From Pyropia yezoensis (Eukaryota; Rhodophyta; Bangiophyceae; Bangiales; Bangiaceae), in the NCBI GenBank assembly GCA_009829735.1, contig CM020619.1:4479727-4543726 (forward strand): DNA of 64,000 bases, written 5' to 3'. Every line of letters starts with the position of its first letter. The stretch's first letter is position 1. Made by a program: the position numbers and the translations under genes. Positions 30,974 to 43,367 of this stretch are shown here, one piece after another. The notes beneath the pieces were generated by a model, which had not been told where the DNA came from, ran no database searches, and saw nothing but the letters and a program-made list of their open reading frames with translations.

Positions 30974-32497
30974 AGGTTTGGCCGGCTTCCCTTGTCGCTC
31001 TCACTGGCGCAAGCGCAGCCGTCCCGGCCAATACATAATTGTGTATCTATTGACACACCCGCGTATGGAGGCAGGAGTAGCCGAGCTGTCGTCTGGGCTT
31101 GCTTCTTCCCGCGGCGAGCGGCTTATTCGCGCGAGTCCTCCGCATACGCCCCAGTATGGACCATGCTCACTTTCTTTGGCTCACCAGCCTTCTCTTGTGT
31201 ATTTGCTGAGCGGCCGCGAGGCTGCTGTTCACGCACTTCGTCTCCCTTTCGTCGTGGACGCAAATCCGCTCCCTTGCAGGCACCCAACAACGTATTTCAT
31301 GTCCCGTAGTTGCAATTGTCTTCGCACTCTGTGAGATGGGGCAAGAACCGCTGGCACGGTGCGCTGGCTCCAAAGACCAAATTTTGCAACACTATACTCA
31401 CCGTCGAGCACGTGACATGCGATCTGACCCGCAGAGTTGGCATAGGGCCGCACCGTTGACGATGCTCTGGGGGTAGGAGTGTGCTGCACGCCCTAAGCGT
31501 TCACTAAGCTGCACGTCCCGGGTGGGATGAAGTGCGTCTTAGGGCGTGCCACGCCTGCACGCTCGTGCATGCATTAGGGGGGTGCACGAAGGCGGGATCG
31601 TACCTCGAGCAGACTTGTACACACGCTGAGATTTTTCTCGCGAATTCTTTTGTATGCCAAGCCCGACTTAATGGGTCGTCCAGCACACAGGTAGAAAGGC
31701 CTTCTTGTCCCTCTCTGTGTAGGGCGATAGCGATGCCACGTGCGCCCAGCCTGGCTTTACCTGCGTATATTTCGGGTACATGCCATTCGCCTTGCGGTCA
31801 TTGAGGCAAACGCGCCCGACGCGGCTGATTGTGTAAAAGCAACCCCACTTTATACCTGCACCCCAAGCGCTGTGTATTTACGAGCTCCTTCTTTCGTAAA
31901 CTTTTTTCCTACGGTTTCATCGTCGGTGCTTCACGTCGCTTCATGGAGTAGAGCAAAGCGAGTTGTCCGCCGCGGGCGACGACTGGGCGTGAAAGCACGT
32001 CGAACGATACATTTTGAGACGGATTGGACCGGAAATCTCCCCTCGTTCTCAACTGCCTCTCTGAAGTATGAGTTTAGAATTGATTCTCGCACCTTCGCGA
32101 AACAGTGGACTGGGTCGGAGGACACTTTTCAAAAAATGGCACGTAGATCTTTGGATTTCCACACAGCGTCTAGATGTACTGCAGTTACCCTCGCTGGATA
32201 CGCGTTTTTCTATTTACACGTACGCTTCGTTGTTGTAAAACCACGCCTCATCATGGGAGTTCGCGAAGTAATCTGAGGTGCTCGACTGAGCGACGGTTCT
32301 TCCAAACCTCGTCATGGACGCGCCAGGGACTGCGGCGGACGCATCATCAGAGCCGCGGCCCCAACGCTCGCCGCAGTGCCCACATCCGCGGCGGCTGATC
32401 AATGCGGGCTGCTTCTTTCCGCCCCCCATCCCCCCCTCTCCTCCGCCTCCCCGCCCGTCGGCCACCATCCCCCGCCCGTCCTCAAAGCCGGACCTCC
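30974..32497. other. No supported gene
   Basis: AT-richer than its surroundings and without a convincing coding region or repeat. Confidence 0.5.
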
Positions 32498-34000
32498 ATG
32501 GCGCACCCGCGGCGGCGGCCGTACCACCGCTTCCTCGCAGCCACCACGGTGGTGGCGGTGGCAGTGGCTGTCGTCCACCCTCTCCACTGGGGGTTGGCAG
32601 ACGCGGCACTGCCCTCCTCCCGCCCCCCCGACGCAGACGGGACGATGCCGGCGGGCACCTGGCAGCAACCGCCGCTCCTTCATATTGTTTTGGACGCCAC
32701 GTACGGCACCCCCATCTGGCGTTTGACCACCTTCAGCGGGACCGGGACATGGACGCCCGCAATTCGGGCAGACATGTAGGTTGAGCAGCCTGACGGCCAC
32801 GTGCTGCTAGACGAGCGCGGCCGCGTAGGTTCTCTTCATAACAAGAGTATGAGCGCCTACGAGCAGAAGAGCGGCCGCCCGTGGTCACGCCCGGCTACCA
32901 TTGGCGGCATACCCCACAGCCGATTGGTGGGGGGATTCCACCGTGGTTGTCTACCCTCGTGGTCACGGCGGTTCTGGGGCGTCTCACTCGAGCTGCTCAC
33001 CATCACCGTGGCTACGGGGGCGGTGGCCGCCCTTGCGCGCTTCGCGTCGACGCTCCCATTGCCATCTTGGGCGGTTGGGGAGGAGTCGTCGGCACTTAAC
33101 CCCGTCCGTCCCACCGCCTACCTCTCTCTCACTGGGAGGTTGCCTACCCCAGCAGCGACGGCCGTCGGTACGTCTGGTGGTCTGATGGGGACACCGACGC
33201 TGGCGCAGGTTGCGTGGTGGCGCTCGACCTGGCCTCGGCGCCGCCGACAGTGCTTGGGACCCTCACCACCTGGCCGTCCGCACGGGGGCGGGTTCTCGCC
33301 GCGTGCATGACCCCCAGCGGCGGGGCGGTGCTCGTGCAGTTTGCATCTGCGGGTGTGTATGTATACGACACGGCCCTGTCGGTTGGGCGGCGCGTCATGG
33401 CCACGCGGCTCTTCAAAGACGAAGCCGCTGACATGATGGTCGCGTCGGGCAGGGTCCACGACACGCTGGTGGCAGTCAATGATGACGAGGCAGCAAAGGA
33501 TGGGGGGTGGGTGGTGGCGGTGGACCTGGACACCCTCTCGGCCGGCTGCCCCTGTTCCCCGTCCCCCGTAACGACGAGCCGCTCACGGCCGCCCGTGCGT
33601 GACCGTGTCCGGTCAGGTGTACGACCGCCCTGGATAGGGTGGTGCTATCAGCCGACGAGTGCGACGCCGGCGCCGCGGGCGACTGGCTGTGTGACAAGGT
33701 GGTGGCGGTGGAGGTGGCGACCCGCTGGGTGGTGCCGCTCGCCAACACCTACGTGTGCACGGTTGGGGCGTATGGTCGACGGCGGCAGCTCCCTGCTACT
33801 GCCGCCACCCCCAACTTGGACCTCAGCCGCGTGTACTCGACCATCGCGGGGCGGGGGCGGTGCCGGGGGCACATGAATTTGTACCCGCTCACCACGGTGG
33901 GCCTTTTTGAGAAACTAGGGGAGGAGGCGGAGCGGAGCCGCCGCCGCCTCGACGTCAAGCGGAGGTCTCGCTTCTGCCAGAGGCGGTCAGGGGCGGCAGC
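32498..34000 (+). pseudogene. Decayed gene for a secreted, possibly beta-propeller-like protein
   Basis: The ATG at 32498 starts a signal-peptide-like segment (YHRFLAATTVVAVAVAVV). The frame stops at 32777, but coding-like sequence goes on in other frames: WWGDSTVVVYP at about 32920, then RRYVWWSDGDTDAGAGCVVA and GVYVYDTALSVG at 33160-33390, then GWVVLSADE and KVVAVEVATRWVVPL at 33630-33750. Repeated short hydrophobic strands with GWV/YVW turns suggest a propeller, but no named family is clear. At least three frame breaks and a TAA at 33097 indicate a pseudogene, or an intron-rich gene I could not resolve. Confidence 0.4.
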
Positions 34001-35399
34001 CCGTCCTGCGTTCCTACTGCCGGCGTACTGTTGCCGTGGCGGGCTCAAAAAGAATGTGTCTTACATGCTTGAAAGAAGCATCGCTGAAGCTCTTGACACG
34101 GTCTCCGTGAAGCACACGCGCCGTTGTGGGGCGGCCGCCACCGCGCTGCCATCAACTCCGACTCCTAGAACGTGAAGCGGCAGCCGAGGTGGGCGTGTTT
34201 GGCTCTACGAAGGTAGTTGCTCTCACCGGCCTCGTAGCGGAGCGAGCGGCTGCCGACGTGACCGCCGCGACCTCTGTCGTTGTCATTGGCGCAACCACCG
34301 CCACAAGGGAGCCCATCGCGCACCGTACGGGTGGGGTGCCAAAGTCGGGCACAGTGGTCAAGCACGCCGCCCCCCGCCACCGAAGCGTCATGGCGGCCCA
34401 GGCGGTGGCGCGGGCAGGTGAGGAGTGCCACCGTCGGTGCTGTTGGCACAACGCACGGTGTCTCGCCAGAGGACCGTGTAGCGGCTGTAGCGCGGCGGCG
34501 GCGCGCGGTCGCCACGCGGCTGCGACCGTTGCCTGTGGACGCCTCCATGCCATCAAGCCGCGGTCGCCAGCGGCGCACAGGCACTGCCAGACGTCACGAT
34601 TGGTTGGGCGGTCTCCGCGGCGTGGATACCGCCGGGGCCGGGCTGGCGGTGGGTGCCGGGCTGGTGGCACTGACAAGGGCGGGCAAGCGGGACGACAAAT
34701 GCCTGGGTAGTCCACACACGGCCTGCGGCGGGGGGTGAAGATAAGGCGGGAGTGCGGCGGCTGAAGAGCTGTTGGCAAGCGGGTGATGCGTGGCGGGCTC
34801 ACCACTGACGCTGTTGTATTTCCGATAATGGTTAATCTTCGTCGTCCTTGACCTTGTGGTCCTCTCATGCTTCGCAAAGAAAATCACACAGGTTCACGAA
34901 GAAGCGCTCTTCGACAGTACGGCGCCGACCGGTCGCGCAGTCTCTCTCGCCCTGCAGGACTGGCTGCACCCGTTACCCCGCACCCACCCCCCACCCCCCC
35001 TACCCTCTCCCTGTAGTGCTGCGATTGACTATACGTGTGAACCCCGCATGTCACGGAATGCAACCTGCTCGATAGGACGCCAACTCTACAGCTGGGGCAT
35101 GCAGGCTGCGTAGGGTTGGTCCAACACGATGGGGGGGCACCTCCCGCGTGCGCCCGTTCCCGCTTGCGCATACGACCTGTCGTGGACATTGGGACGATTC
35201 TGTTCGCCAGGCTATGTGTAACGCTGAGATGCGGACAGTCGCAAGAAACGAGTCTTTGAGATACAGGTAGTTGAATCAGATAAACGATTGCCGTCGCAAA
35301 GTAGCAGCCAAGGCCTGCCCTAGCAGCACCTGGTCCCCCCACCCCTCCCCCCCGCCCCCCTGACATCCAACCTGTTCCCCAAACTAAGACAAGCCGGCC
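34001..35399. other. No supported gene
   Basis: GC-rich left half with overlapping chance frames and no domain. The last few hundred bases lie downstream of the carbonic anhydrase stop and would hold its 3' UTR. Confidence 0.5.
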
Positions 35400-36227
35400 C
35401 TATGCGCCGTAGCACACCACCTTGCGCCCATTGAGCGGCTGCGTCGGCCGCTCCGTCAGCACCACCGCCCCCGAGTCGAGGAGCGCGCGGCCGAGGCGGG
35501 CCAGCTGTGCCCTGCTCGCAGTAATCACCTCGCGCGACACAATCCAAGTGACGCCCTCAGAGCAGGGCGGTGTCGTCAGGGAGCCCATATAGTTGCAAAA
35601 GCCACGGCGCAGCGGCAAGAGTCCCGTCCACTCGGCCTTGCTGATGGGCAGCCGCGAAAAGGGCTTGGGGTTGGCCTTGGTCACCGCCTTTTCGACGCCC
35701 GCCAGCATTTTGCGGATGAGCTCTGAAGGGGCACCCACGTCAATGAGGACGCCGACGACGAGAAGCCGCCCCGTCGGGGTGGCATGCACTAGATGAAGTT
35801 CTGCTGGCACCACCGCGCCATCAAGCGTGTGCTCCGCAGCCACGTGCAAGTGAAATTGCACGAAATTATACGAGGTGCCCGCCCACGACGCCGAGCCGCA
35901 CCCGTCCTTCGACACGCAGTCGTACTTGAACCCATTTTGGACGCCCTTAGGGAGGAAGGAGGCGGTCTTCTGCGTGGCGACGCTGCCCAGGTCGCGGTCT
36001 GACTTGGAGCCGGCGAACACCAGGTTGATGGGCGTCTGCCGGCGTCCCGTGTCGCACGTCCGCCAGGCGGGGTCCAGCTGGCCCCAAAAGGCGGGGCCCG
36101 TCCGCCCGTAATAGGTCCACAGCGTCGCATCTGATGCGGCCGCCGCGGGGGCAGCGCCGCCGCTCAGGGCCGCTGCTGCAAGGGCGGTGGCCGTCAGCAG
36201 CAGGCGCGCACGCCTCCCAGACACCAT
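35400..36227 (-). CDS. Alpha-type carbonic anhydrase, secreted
   Basis: 275 aa from the ATG at 36227; the codon before it is GTG. It interconverts CO2 and bicarbonate with a zinc ion. Residues 1-33 form a basic and hydrophobic signal peptide (RRARLLLTATALAAAAL), so it acts outside the cytosol. Zinc ligands are H126 and H128 (FVQFHLH) and H145 (AELHLVH). E132, E143 and T218 (GSLTTPPC) match the conserved catalytic network, and C58 and C222 fit the disulfide of secreted alpha enzymes. The usual proton-shuttle His64 position appears to be F100 (VQNGFKYD). Length and motif order are normal and no intron is needed, so it looks intact. In a marine alga it would serve carbon supply; that role is inference. 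Confidence 0.95.
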   Translation of the reverse strand: MVSGRRARLLLTATALAAAALSGGAAPAAAASDATLWTYYGRTGPAFWGQLDPAWRTCDTGRRQTPINLVFAGSKSDRDLGSVATQKTASFLPKGVQNGFKYDCVSKDGCGSASWAGTSYNFVQFHLHVAAEHTLDGAVVPAELHLVHATPTGRLLVVGVLIDVGAPSELIRKMLAGVEKAVTKANPKPFSRLPISKAEWTGLLPLRRGFCNYMGSLTTPPCSEGVTWIVSREVITASRAQLARLGRALLDSGAVVLTERPTQPLNGRKVVCYGA

Positions 36228-38548
36228 CACGCCCTTGGGGGTGGGAGGGGAGGGGGTGGAGGGGGGAAGGGAGGGGAGCGTTTCGGGCGTTGAGGAGGAT
36301 TAGTCAAGGGGATGGGTCGGGGAAGGGAGAAAAATCGACGATGGGACTGCAGGGGTGGCTGCCTTGTATGCGATGAGTCATGCGGGGTAATTGGCGGCCA
36401 CACGCGCGGGGGGTGCCCTCTTTGTACTCTTTCTTGCCGAGCGGGGGCGAGCCCGCCGCCCTTCGTCAGCCGTTTGCAGACCACCTATCGCAACCACACG
36501 CCACTCGCCGTCACGCAGTCACCCACAGGGCAGACGCCTCCTAGCCACTCAGACCGCCCTGCCCTGTGCCGCGGGCGCGCCAGACGAGTACGCAATGCAA
36601 AGAGGGCCGGTACCGCCTCCCCCGGTGGTCCCTTTCCACCTCCCCCTCCACCACGGCCCGCGCCCGGCCACCACACGTGTGCGCGTCCGCAGCCTCCGTA
36701 ATCTCCCTCATAAAATGACGGGCAATGGAGGAGGGGGCGGCAGCCAACCACGCTCGCAGAGGTGGAGAGCTGGTGAGCGTCACCCTTCCCCCATTGACGT
36801 GGGGCAGGAGCGGCGCCGACCGCGGGACGGCGTGCATGTCTGCTGCAGAGGGTTGGCCGCCGCCGCTGCAACCTCCCTGCATCTCCCATTTCCAGGCCAG
36901 GCGATCCCTCTCCACATCCCTCTCCCCCCAAAACGCGCCCACGCTGCAGCTACATGTTGCTGTGCGCCGGGTTGCGTCGTTCTGGCGCATCACCAACCCA
37001 ACCCCCCTTGATAGGTCGCTTCACAGCAGGAACGGCTGCGCGGCCGCCAAAGCCAAAAGGGGGCAAGGGAGCGCCTGCCAAAGTCGCGCAGCGCTGTGAC
37101 CACTCAGACGTCGTCTCGGATAGATCGGAAATCTCTCCTTTTCTTGTGGAAACGTTCGCTCGTGGCAGGCTCTTTCGCAAGAACTGCCTCTGTACAGCAG
37201 CTTGATCCACGTCTGAATGGTGGAATGGCTGGTGCCTGTTGCCCAATGAGCTAGTGTCTAGTCTACCGGAAAAAAGACTCAAATGAGCCGGTCCTGAGGC
37301 TCAAATGAGCATCACGAAAATCGTCGATTCTGACCCCTGGAGGAACTGTTCGACCCCATGCCTTGGCGTCGCCGCCGGCACACGTCAGCTGCGCCGGTGA
37401 GCCGCCTATCACCTTCATCCGTTGTCGCACATCCTCGTCCCCCTCGGAGCCAGCCCACCCAGCCCCACCCCATACTGCACCTCTCCCGTTCCATACGCGC
37501 ACTTCCCTTGACTGGAATGCTCCCGAAACAACCGAAGAGTAAACAGCGTGCGCTGAGTCTGCTTCTGTGGTCAAAATGAGCAGGAGACCACGGGAAGTAC
37601 GAAAAAAAAAAGACCCGAAAAAGTGGCCCAAAAGAGCCGGTCAGGGCACAGCCACCAACGTGGGCTATCGGGAGAAAGCCAAAACTAATCGGTATGTAAT
37701 GTTACATGGAAAAATGCCAGGTCTATGTGTTAACAGATTACCCAATCAGAGACCTGTACGAAATTGACCTCCGATAGCACTGAGAGCACAACTAACCACG
37801 TCCATCCCAACGCCCCAAGTAAGCAATCTAGGATGCCACGTATGGCACGTGGCGGTTTGGGAGTGAAGTGCCCATTTACGAACCTGGTGCCCCAACCGAT
37901 GCGGATGGACTTGCGTTGAACGGCGTCAACGGGCGATATACGATTGGGCACCGACGCACATAGCGGCCTTTCACAGTTTTCTATTTTTTGAAAAGTGTAG
38001 AACGTGGCTGCCTGGCATGTTGCGTGTATCGAGTGCACGCTGTCAATCGACCGGCTTTCAAAGCGCAATCGTTGCTTGGCGCGTGGCTAAATGGTCTCAC
38101 ACTTTGGTGATCACGCGCGATCCTGGCCGGTCATGAGCGATCATGGGCGATCGAGAAGCGGTCGTCGCTGGTCAATTTTCTTAAAATGGAGCCCTCGGCG
38201 TGCCACGACGCAGCCGTGCCGGGCCACGTCCCCGTGTTGGCCTGCGTGTGAACCCCAACCTCGGCGAGGGCAGCCCGCCGAAGCCTGCCATTGGTGACGC
38301 GTGGCCGAGCATGGTCCTCCACGCCCCCCCAGTCCCTGGGAGATATGTCGTGATCGTTTCGAGCAGGCGTTGAAACGTGCGTGTGTGGCGCACAGGCTGG
38401 TCTCCTGAGCGGCTGCCGGCCAATGGCGACCACAGCGCCGCCCGCTCAGCGCCCCCGCACTCCTATCGTGTGCGCCCCGTGCACCCGCAGGGGTGCATTG
38501 AGGCTGCCCAGCGCAGCAGTGCTTATCCCCTGTCAAGATACATGCCCG
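36228..38548. other. Upstream region and gene-poor interval
   Basis: The promoter side of the carbonic anhydrase gene, then no supported gene. Long frames on both strands are Arg/Pro-rich shadows. Confidence 0.5.
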
Positions 38549-38980
38549 ATTTTGGCCAGATCTCTTGCTTCGTTGAGCAAATTCTTGCTCTGCTCGAGCA
38601 CGAAAATGAACGGCTCGAGCAGAACTTTGCTTATCTGATCGAGCAGATGGGCTGAGGCCCAAGAATCTCCCCCAGAAAGACTGACACGACGGCCGCTGTC
38701 GGTGTTCTGTCAACCAAATACAACAGCGGTGGCGCTGCTGTTTGCTGGACGGAGCGTTTCATTGGTCAGAACTCACGTTGTAGATGTCGAGCAAGGCGGA
38801 GAGATTTTTCCGTGCAGACCCTCGAAAGCTGTCGTCGCGCAGGTTTTTGCTTAACCAGTGCAAGAAATTGCGCGATTTTTAAACGCGTTTGTTCAAACAT
38901 TGCTCCCAAGCGTAGCGATGGTCGGTCGCATCTTTGCGCTTCACGAGAGTGCTCTTCTGCCCCGAGCGCTTTCGGTCATA
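38549..38980 (+). repeat. Dispersed repeat, left half of the split copy
   Basis: Matches 30362-30794 closely, ending at TA (38979-38980). It continues at 47667 on the far side of the 8.7-kb element. It carries an open coiled-coil-like frame (FVEQILALLEHENERLEQNF then YLIEQMG and stop). Confidence 0.9.
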
Positions 38981-40708
38981 GCCTGTCTGGGCCAAATGTC
39001 GACCAGCGCCGGAAATGTCGACCAGCTTACAGAAACCACTGTGTGGCAAGGATGACTGCAGGGAACTGCGATTGACTCAGCGGTGCCAGTGTTGACCGCC
39101 TTGTACTGTGCTTACGCTAAAAAGTGCACATGTTTGGATTGTGCGGGTGACGCAGCACGTGTGCACATGCCGGAGATGAACGGGATCCGTCGAAAAGGAA
39201 CGCATGCATGGCAGATTTGAACTCGGAATGAGTGCTGCAGCCCTTGTCTGCAGGCTTCTGATTGGTCCTTTTGATACTATCAGCAGCACAGAAACAAGAC
39301 CCGTTTGTACATCACAATTCTGAAGGCCCCTGTGTGAGATGACTTTACCAGATCTGGATCCGGCACGCAGCCGCGGGCGTTTTGAGGGCAAGAAAATGTC
39401 GGTCTGATCACAAAGGAGCGCCTGCATCACGCTCGACTGGGGACCCTTTCCGACGCTGTGTCAAACGCGGTGGCATCTGCGGCTGAGATGCCCCCCCCCG
39501 CAACAGAGCAGGCCACTTGGTTGCATTCGAGGCCCATGCACACAAAAAACCTGCTCGGAAGCAGTGCTTCGAGTCGGTTCGATGCGGATGGAATGGGCTC
39601 AAGTGACAAAAAATCGTAACTATGCACAACCAAATGTCGAGACTCTCATTCATGACGGCCGACGGCTCAGGGCCTGCCAGCGTTTCGGCAGATTTACCAC
39701 CGACGCAAATCTGATTCTGTTGGCACACCCCCGGGACGCCGTCCGTGAGGCTCGTGCCATCGCTGGCACAACTCTCACTGCACCAAACTGGATTCCATGA
39801 GATTTTTCATCGGCCGTCGCGCACGTCCGCCATCAAATTTGTGTGGACAGGCCTGAGCCACTGACGCTCCCGATCCCCTGCCAACGTCGTGGTCGCTCCA
39901 GATTTCCTCCATTACGGCTGCCGCCGGCCGCCTCCGAGGAGTTCCGCGAGCTCCATGACCCGACCTCCACCCGACCGCCTCGTTGAGGCCCACAGCGAAT
40001 CCGCCACCACAGACTGCCTCAGTCCAGTGTCGCTCAGCCACTCCCCTTGCCCATTCGTTGGGGCCGCTGGCGATGGTAGCGCGAGACAATCCGGCACCGC
40101 CACCTCCGATGGCAGCAGTGGCGGCAACCACAATCGGGGGAGCATTGGCAGGGGTGCCGTGGTTTGGTGGTCGCACGACTGCCGCGCAAGCACAAATGTA
40201 CTTACTGTTCCGGCTGGTTGTCTCTAATTTACCACCAATATCGGAACTGTCCAATAGGAAGCCGCGACGCGGCGCGGCTGCGTTCGTATCTGACGAAAAT
40301 TCTACTGTTGCGGCTGAGAGGGTGTTCCGCCCGCTGTGTGAGCGCACAGATTGTCAACCAACTATCGTTCGCGACCAGCGTCTTGCATGGCTCTTCGACC
40401 AGTGAGTGTCCGGCAGAGGCCGCCGGAGCACAGTGGTTGTGGGCGCTGGGCGTGGTGCGTCCCACAAAGGCCGACGCGACACACGGTGTCCATGCGGCCG
40501 ATCCTCACCGTCGAGGAGACACCATTTGGGGGGTGTGCCACTCGCGTGGTGGCCGCGACGACGTGGACCTCTTTTTCGGCTTGGGGCGCGCGGAGCCTCG
40601 TGTGGTCGGGGCGGGGCCTCGGCACGCGCGGATTCCGTTGGTCGCACCCTGAGGGGAGGGGGGGGGGAGGGTCGCACTGAGGGGCGTGGGGCGTGTCTAT
40701 TTTCGGCA

Positions 40709-41796
40709 ATGTTTCCTATCGCCGTGCGCTGGCAGGTCGTGCGCAATCGCCAGCGCGGCCTGGGCTGGGATTCGATTGTGGACCACGCCGGGTGCAGCCT
40801 CAGAGCCGCCCATCAATGGTGGGAGAATTTCGAGCGGAACGGGTCGCCATGGAATGATGACTGTATCAGAATCAGCATGCGGACTCCGCTCGCTTTAACG
40901 CAACCTTTCTACGAGCGCTGAACAGCCTCGTGACTGCTCACCCTGAGATTTTTTTGCGTGAACTATCGTCTCTCTTTCAACGACTGGAGGAGCTTCCCGA
41001 CTGGAACCGCAGCTGGCCGACGAGCGTGACGACGCTGGGGCTGATGCTTCGGCAGATCGGCTATTCAGTCAAGAAGGTGGACCGGCTGGCGAGCGAACGG
41101 TGCCTGGAGCGGATGGTGGACCACTGCCGCCTGATGAGGCACATCCCTGACAGATGCATTGTGGTTGCCGATGAAACCCACATTAAGGGTGATGCAATGG
41201 TGCGACCTCGGGGCCGCGCCAAGGTGGGTTTTCCGTTGGAGGCGCTGGCTCCTGATCCGAGGGCGACCAAGCGGTTTTCTTCTATTGTCGCTATCTCTCA
41301 CTCTCGGGGAATTTTGGAGCTGTCGGTCAACGAGGTGCCCCCTGCTCAAGGTGGCGATGACTGGGCGCTTTTTTGCACGAGCCTGGCTACACGTATGAAC
41401 GCGTATGTGCCGGGGGCTTTGTGGGCCGATCAGCCAGATGACTGTGTGCTTTTGTATGATAATGCCTCTGTACACACAGCGTTAGCAGATGAGATCCTCA
41501 CTATGAACGGTGTCTTTTTGCTTCGCTTGCCTCCTTACTGCCGTAACCTGTCTGCCGTGGAGCCCACCTTTGCGGACTACAAACGCGAGGCGCGCAACAT
41601 TGCGTACCATTATCCTGATCCTCCCCACCGACTTCTCCATGTGCTATCATTCGCTTCGATTCCCCTTGCCACCATCCAAGGCCATTACCGGGAAGCGCGG
41701 CGAGAGATGTGGCGGCACCTACCGGAGCTCACCGGCCCTGGAGCCCCTCTGGAAGGTGTGCTGCGTGCCCTACCGGTTGAGTTGGCACCGCCCTGA
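40709..41796 (+). pseudogene. IS630/Tc1-type DDE transposase with one frameshift
   Basis: A helix-turn-helix start (ATG at 40709; VRNRQRGLGWDSIVDHAG then RAAHQWW) is followed, after a one-base frame change at about 40861, by a complete DDE_3 catalytic domain. In the frame from 40930 the acidic residues are D81 (VVADETHIKGD), D177 (LLYDNASVH) and E211 (LSAVEPTFADYKRE), with 33 residues between the last two. RPRGRAKVG is typical of IS630-like proteins. The break fits loss of one base, although some IS630 relatives use programmed frameshifting. The enzyme would cut at inverted repeats and insert at TA. I could not find separate TIRs for this gene. Confidence 0.82.
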
Positions 41797-42215
41797 AGTG
41801 AACAACGGACGGCAAACGTGCAAGGGCGGCTTCTTCATCGGAGCGCAATAGCGGAGGGGTCGACGAGGAGAGGAATTGGCGGGAGGGAGGGGGGGGGGCT
41901 ATGGTCGATAGAGGAGGCGCGGGCGGGGGGGGGGGGGTGGGTGGGCGGGATGTCGAGTTTGAGAAGCCTGGCGAGAATCCAAGAGAGGAGATGGGGACGA
42001 GCCTAGCTGCTTAGCCTGAAATAACCGGCGCTTCTCTTTCCGTCTTGCACCTGTGCTTTCCCCGTGGCTGTGCTTTCCTGGTCCAGGGAGAAGTGGGTTG
42101 TGCGGGTGGGTGGGGGATGCGGGAGTTGTGGCGACTGGACAGGGTCCTTGCTGGGGAGGAGGAGTTGGAAAGGCGGCGACGAGGGCGCTGGCCTGGACGC
42201 CACCGTGCGCGAGAT

Positions 42216-42248
<33 letters not shown>
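42216..42248. repeat. Poly-G tract, 33 G
   Basis: An uninterrupted run of 33 G on the + strand. Similar runs occur at 56228-56258 and 58219-58247. Such runs form G-quadruplexes and are error-prone in assembly. Confidence 0.9.
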
Positions 42249-42249
<1 letters not shown>

Positions 42250-42817
42250 GGGGCGGGAGGGGGGGGGAGGGGGGGCCCGAAGGTTCTTTGGAGAAGTGTG
42301 GCGGAAGGTGGAGTGGGCATGGGACTTTATTTGTCATGGCGAATGGCAAGGTGTTCTTCTGTCGTGGAGTTGATGCACTGTTTTTCTCTTTTCTTTTATC
42401 CATTGTTGCTGGCTGAGGAAGCGGGGGTCGACTGTGGGTGGATAGGGGAGTCATGGATGGCAGTCATCCGTGGGATGTAGATGTACCTGTCTTCTGGGTC
42501 GACTGTCCAAAATTAGGAGGCGCTGACGCGCGCTGACGGAGGGGAAAGTTGCAGAGCAAAAGCTGGCGCACATGAGTCCGGTTCGGTGAGATGGGAGCGT
42601 GATGCAGACTTGGCCTGAATGTGCCTGTCGCGCCCAGGGTTGTGATGTCAACAAAGCTCCATGCATGGCTGCCCGATGTCACTAAATGTCCCGCACCTTA
42701 TTTTTCTCACCGTGCTTGTCTCTCTATTCCAAAGAGTGGGGCGGGAAGCAGCAAAACGTAAAGCCCATGTCATCAGCGCCAGCGCCAGCGCACAGAAATG
42801 ACATATCCCACCTATCA

Positions 42818-43198
42818 CAAAGACAGAACCCAGTCACGGCAAGTGGCTTGATGAGAGGCAAGCACCTTGTCATCCGGGTCAAACCGGGACAGCAACTGAC
42901 CCACCAGGGTGTCAATGCTCGCTGAGCCCCCCAGGGTGGACCCTCGCACACCGTACTCCCGCGCAGAACCCTCCACACGGCTCAAAAATAAGGCACGCTC
43001 CTCTCCCCCCTCGTCCCCAAAAACAAACTCTGTTAGTGCCGCCGCGGCCTGGGCCGGGGACAACCGAAGCGGAGCCCTCGTCGGGGCCACTTCCCAACTC
43101 GGGGAACCCAAGTTGTCTATCTGGATGACTCCTCCTGCGAGGCTAGCGCTAGGGGAGGCCCAGTTTGTTCTGTAGTTTGGAATGCAAAGAAAGGCCAT
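42818..43198 (-). pseudogene. Retroelement gag fragment
   Basis: About 126 residues with a retrotransposon-gag pattern (ALFLSRVEGSAREYGVRG ... VGQLLSRFDPDDKVLASHQ), similar in layout to the core of the inner Ty3 Gag. It also contains CCCAAGTTG, the motif enriched in the inner element. No LTR or pol is near, so it is a fragment inside the 8.7-kb element. Confidence 0.5.
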
Positions 43199-43367
43199 AT
43201 GCTCATATCAAGAGAAACCGCTGCACGGAAACCAACCGATGCGCACATGCCACAAAAGTCAGTTTCGGATGGAAAGTACAGAGCTCCCGGCATATGGTCT
43301 CGCAATCCCGGTCGCAAAGAAAACAACCGCGCAGTATGTTGCGTGGAAAACATAGCTCCGGAAAGTC

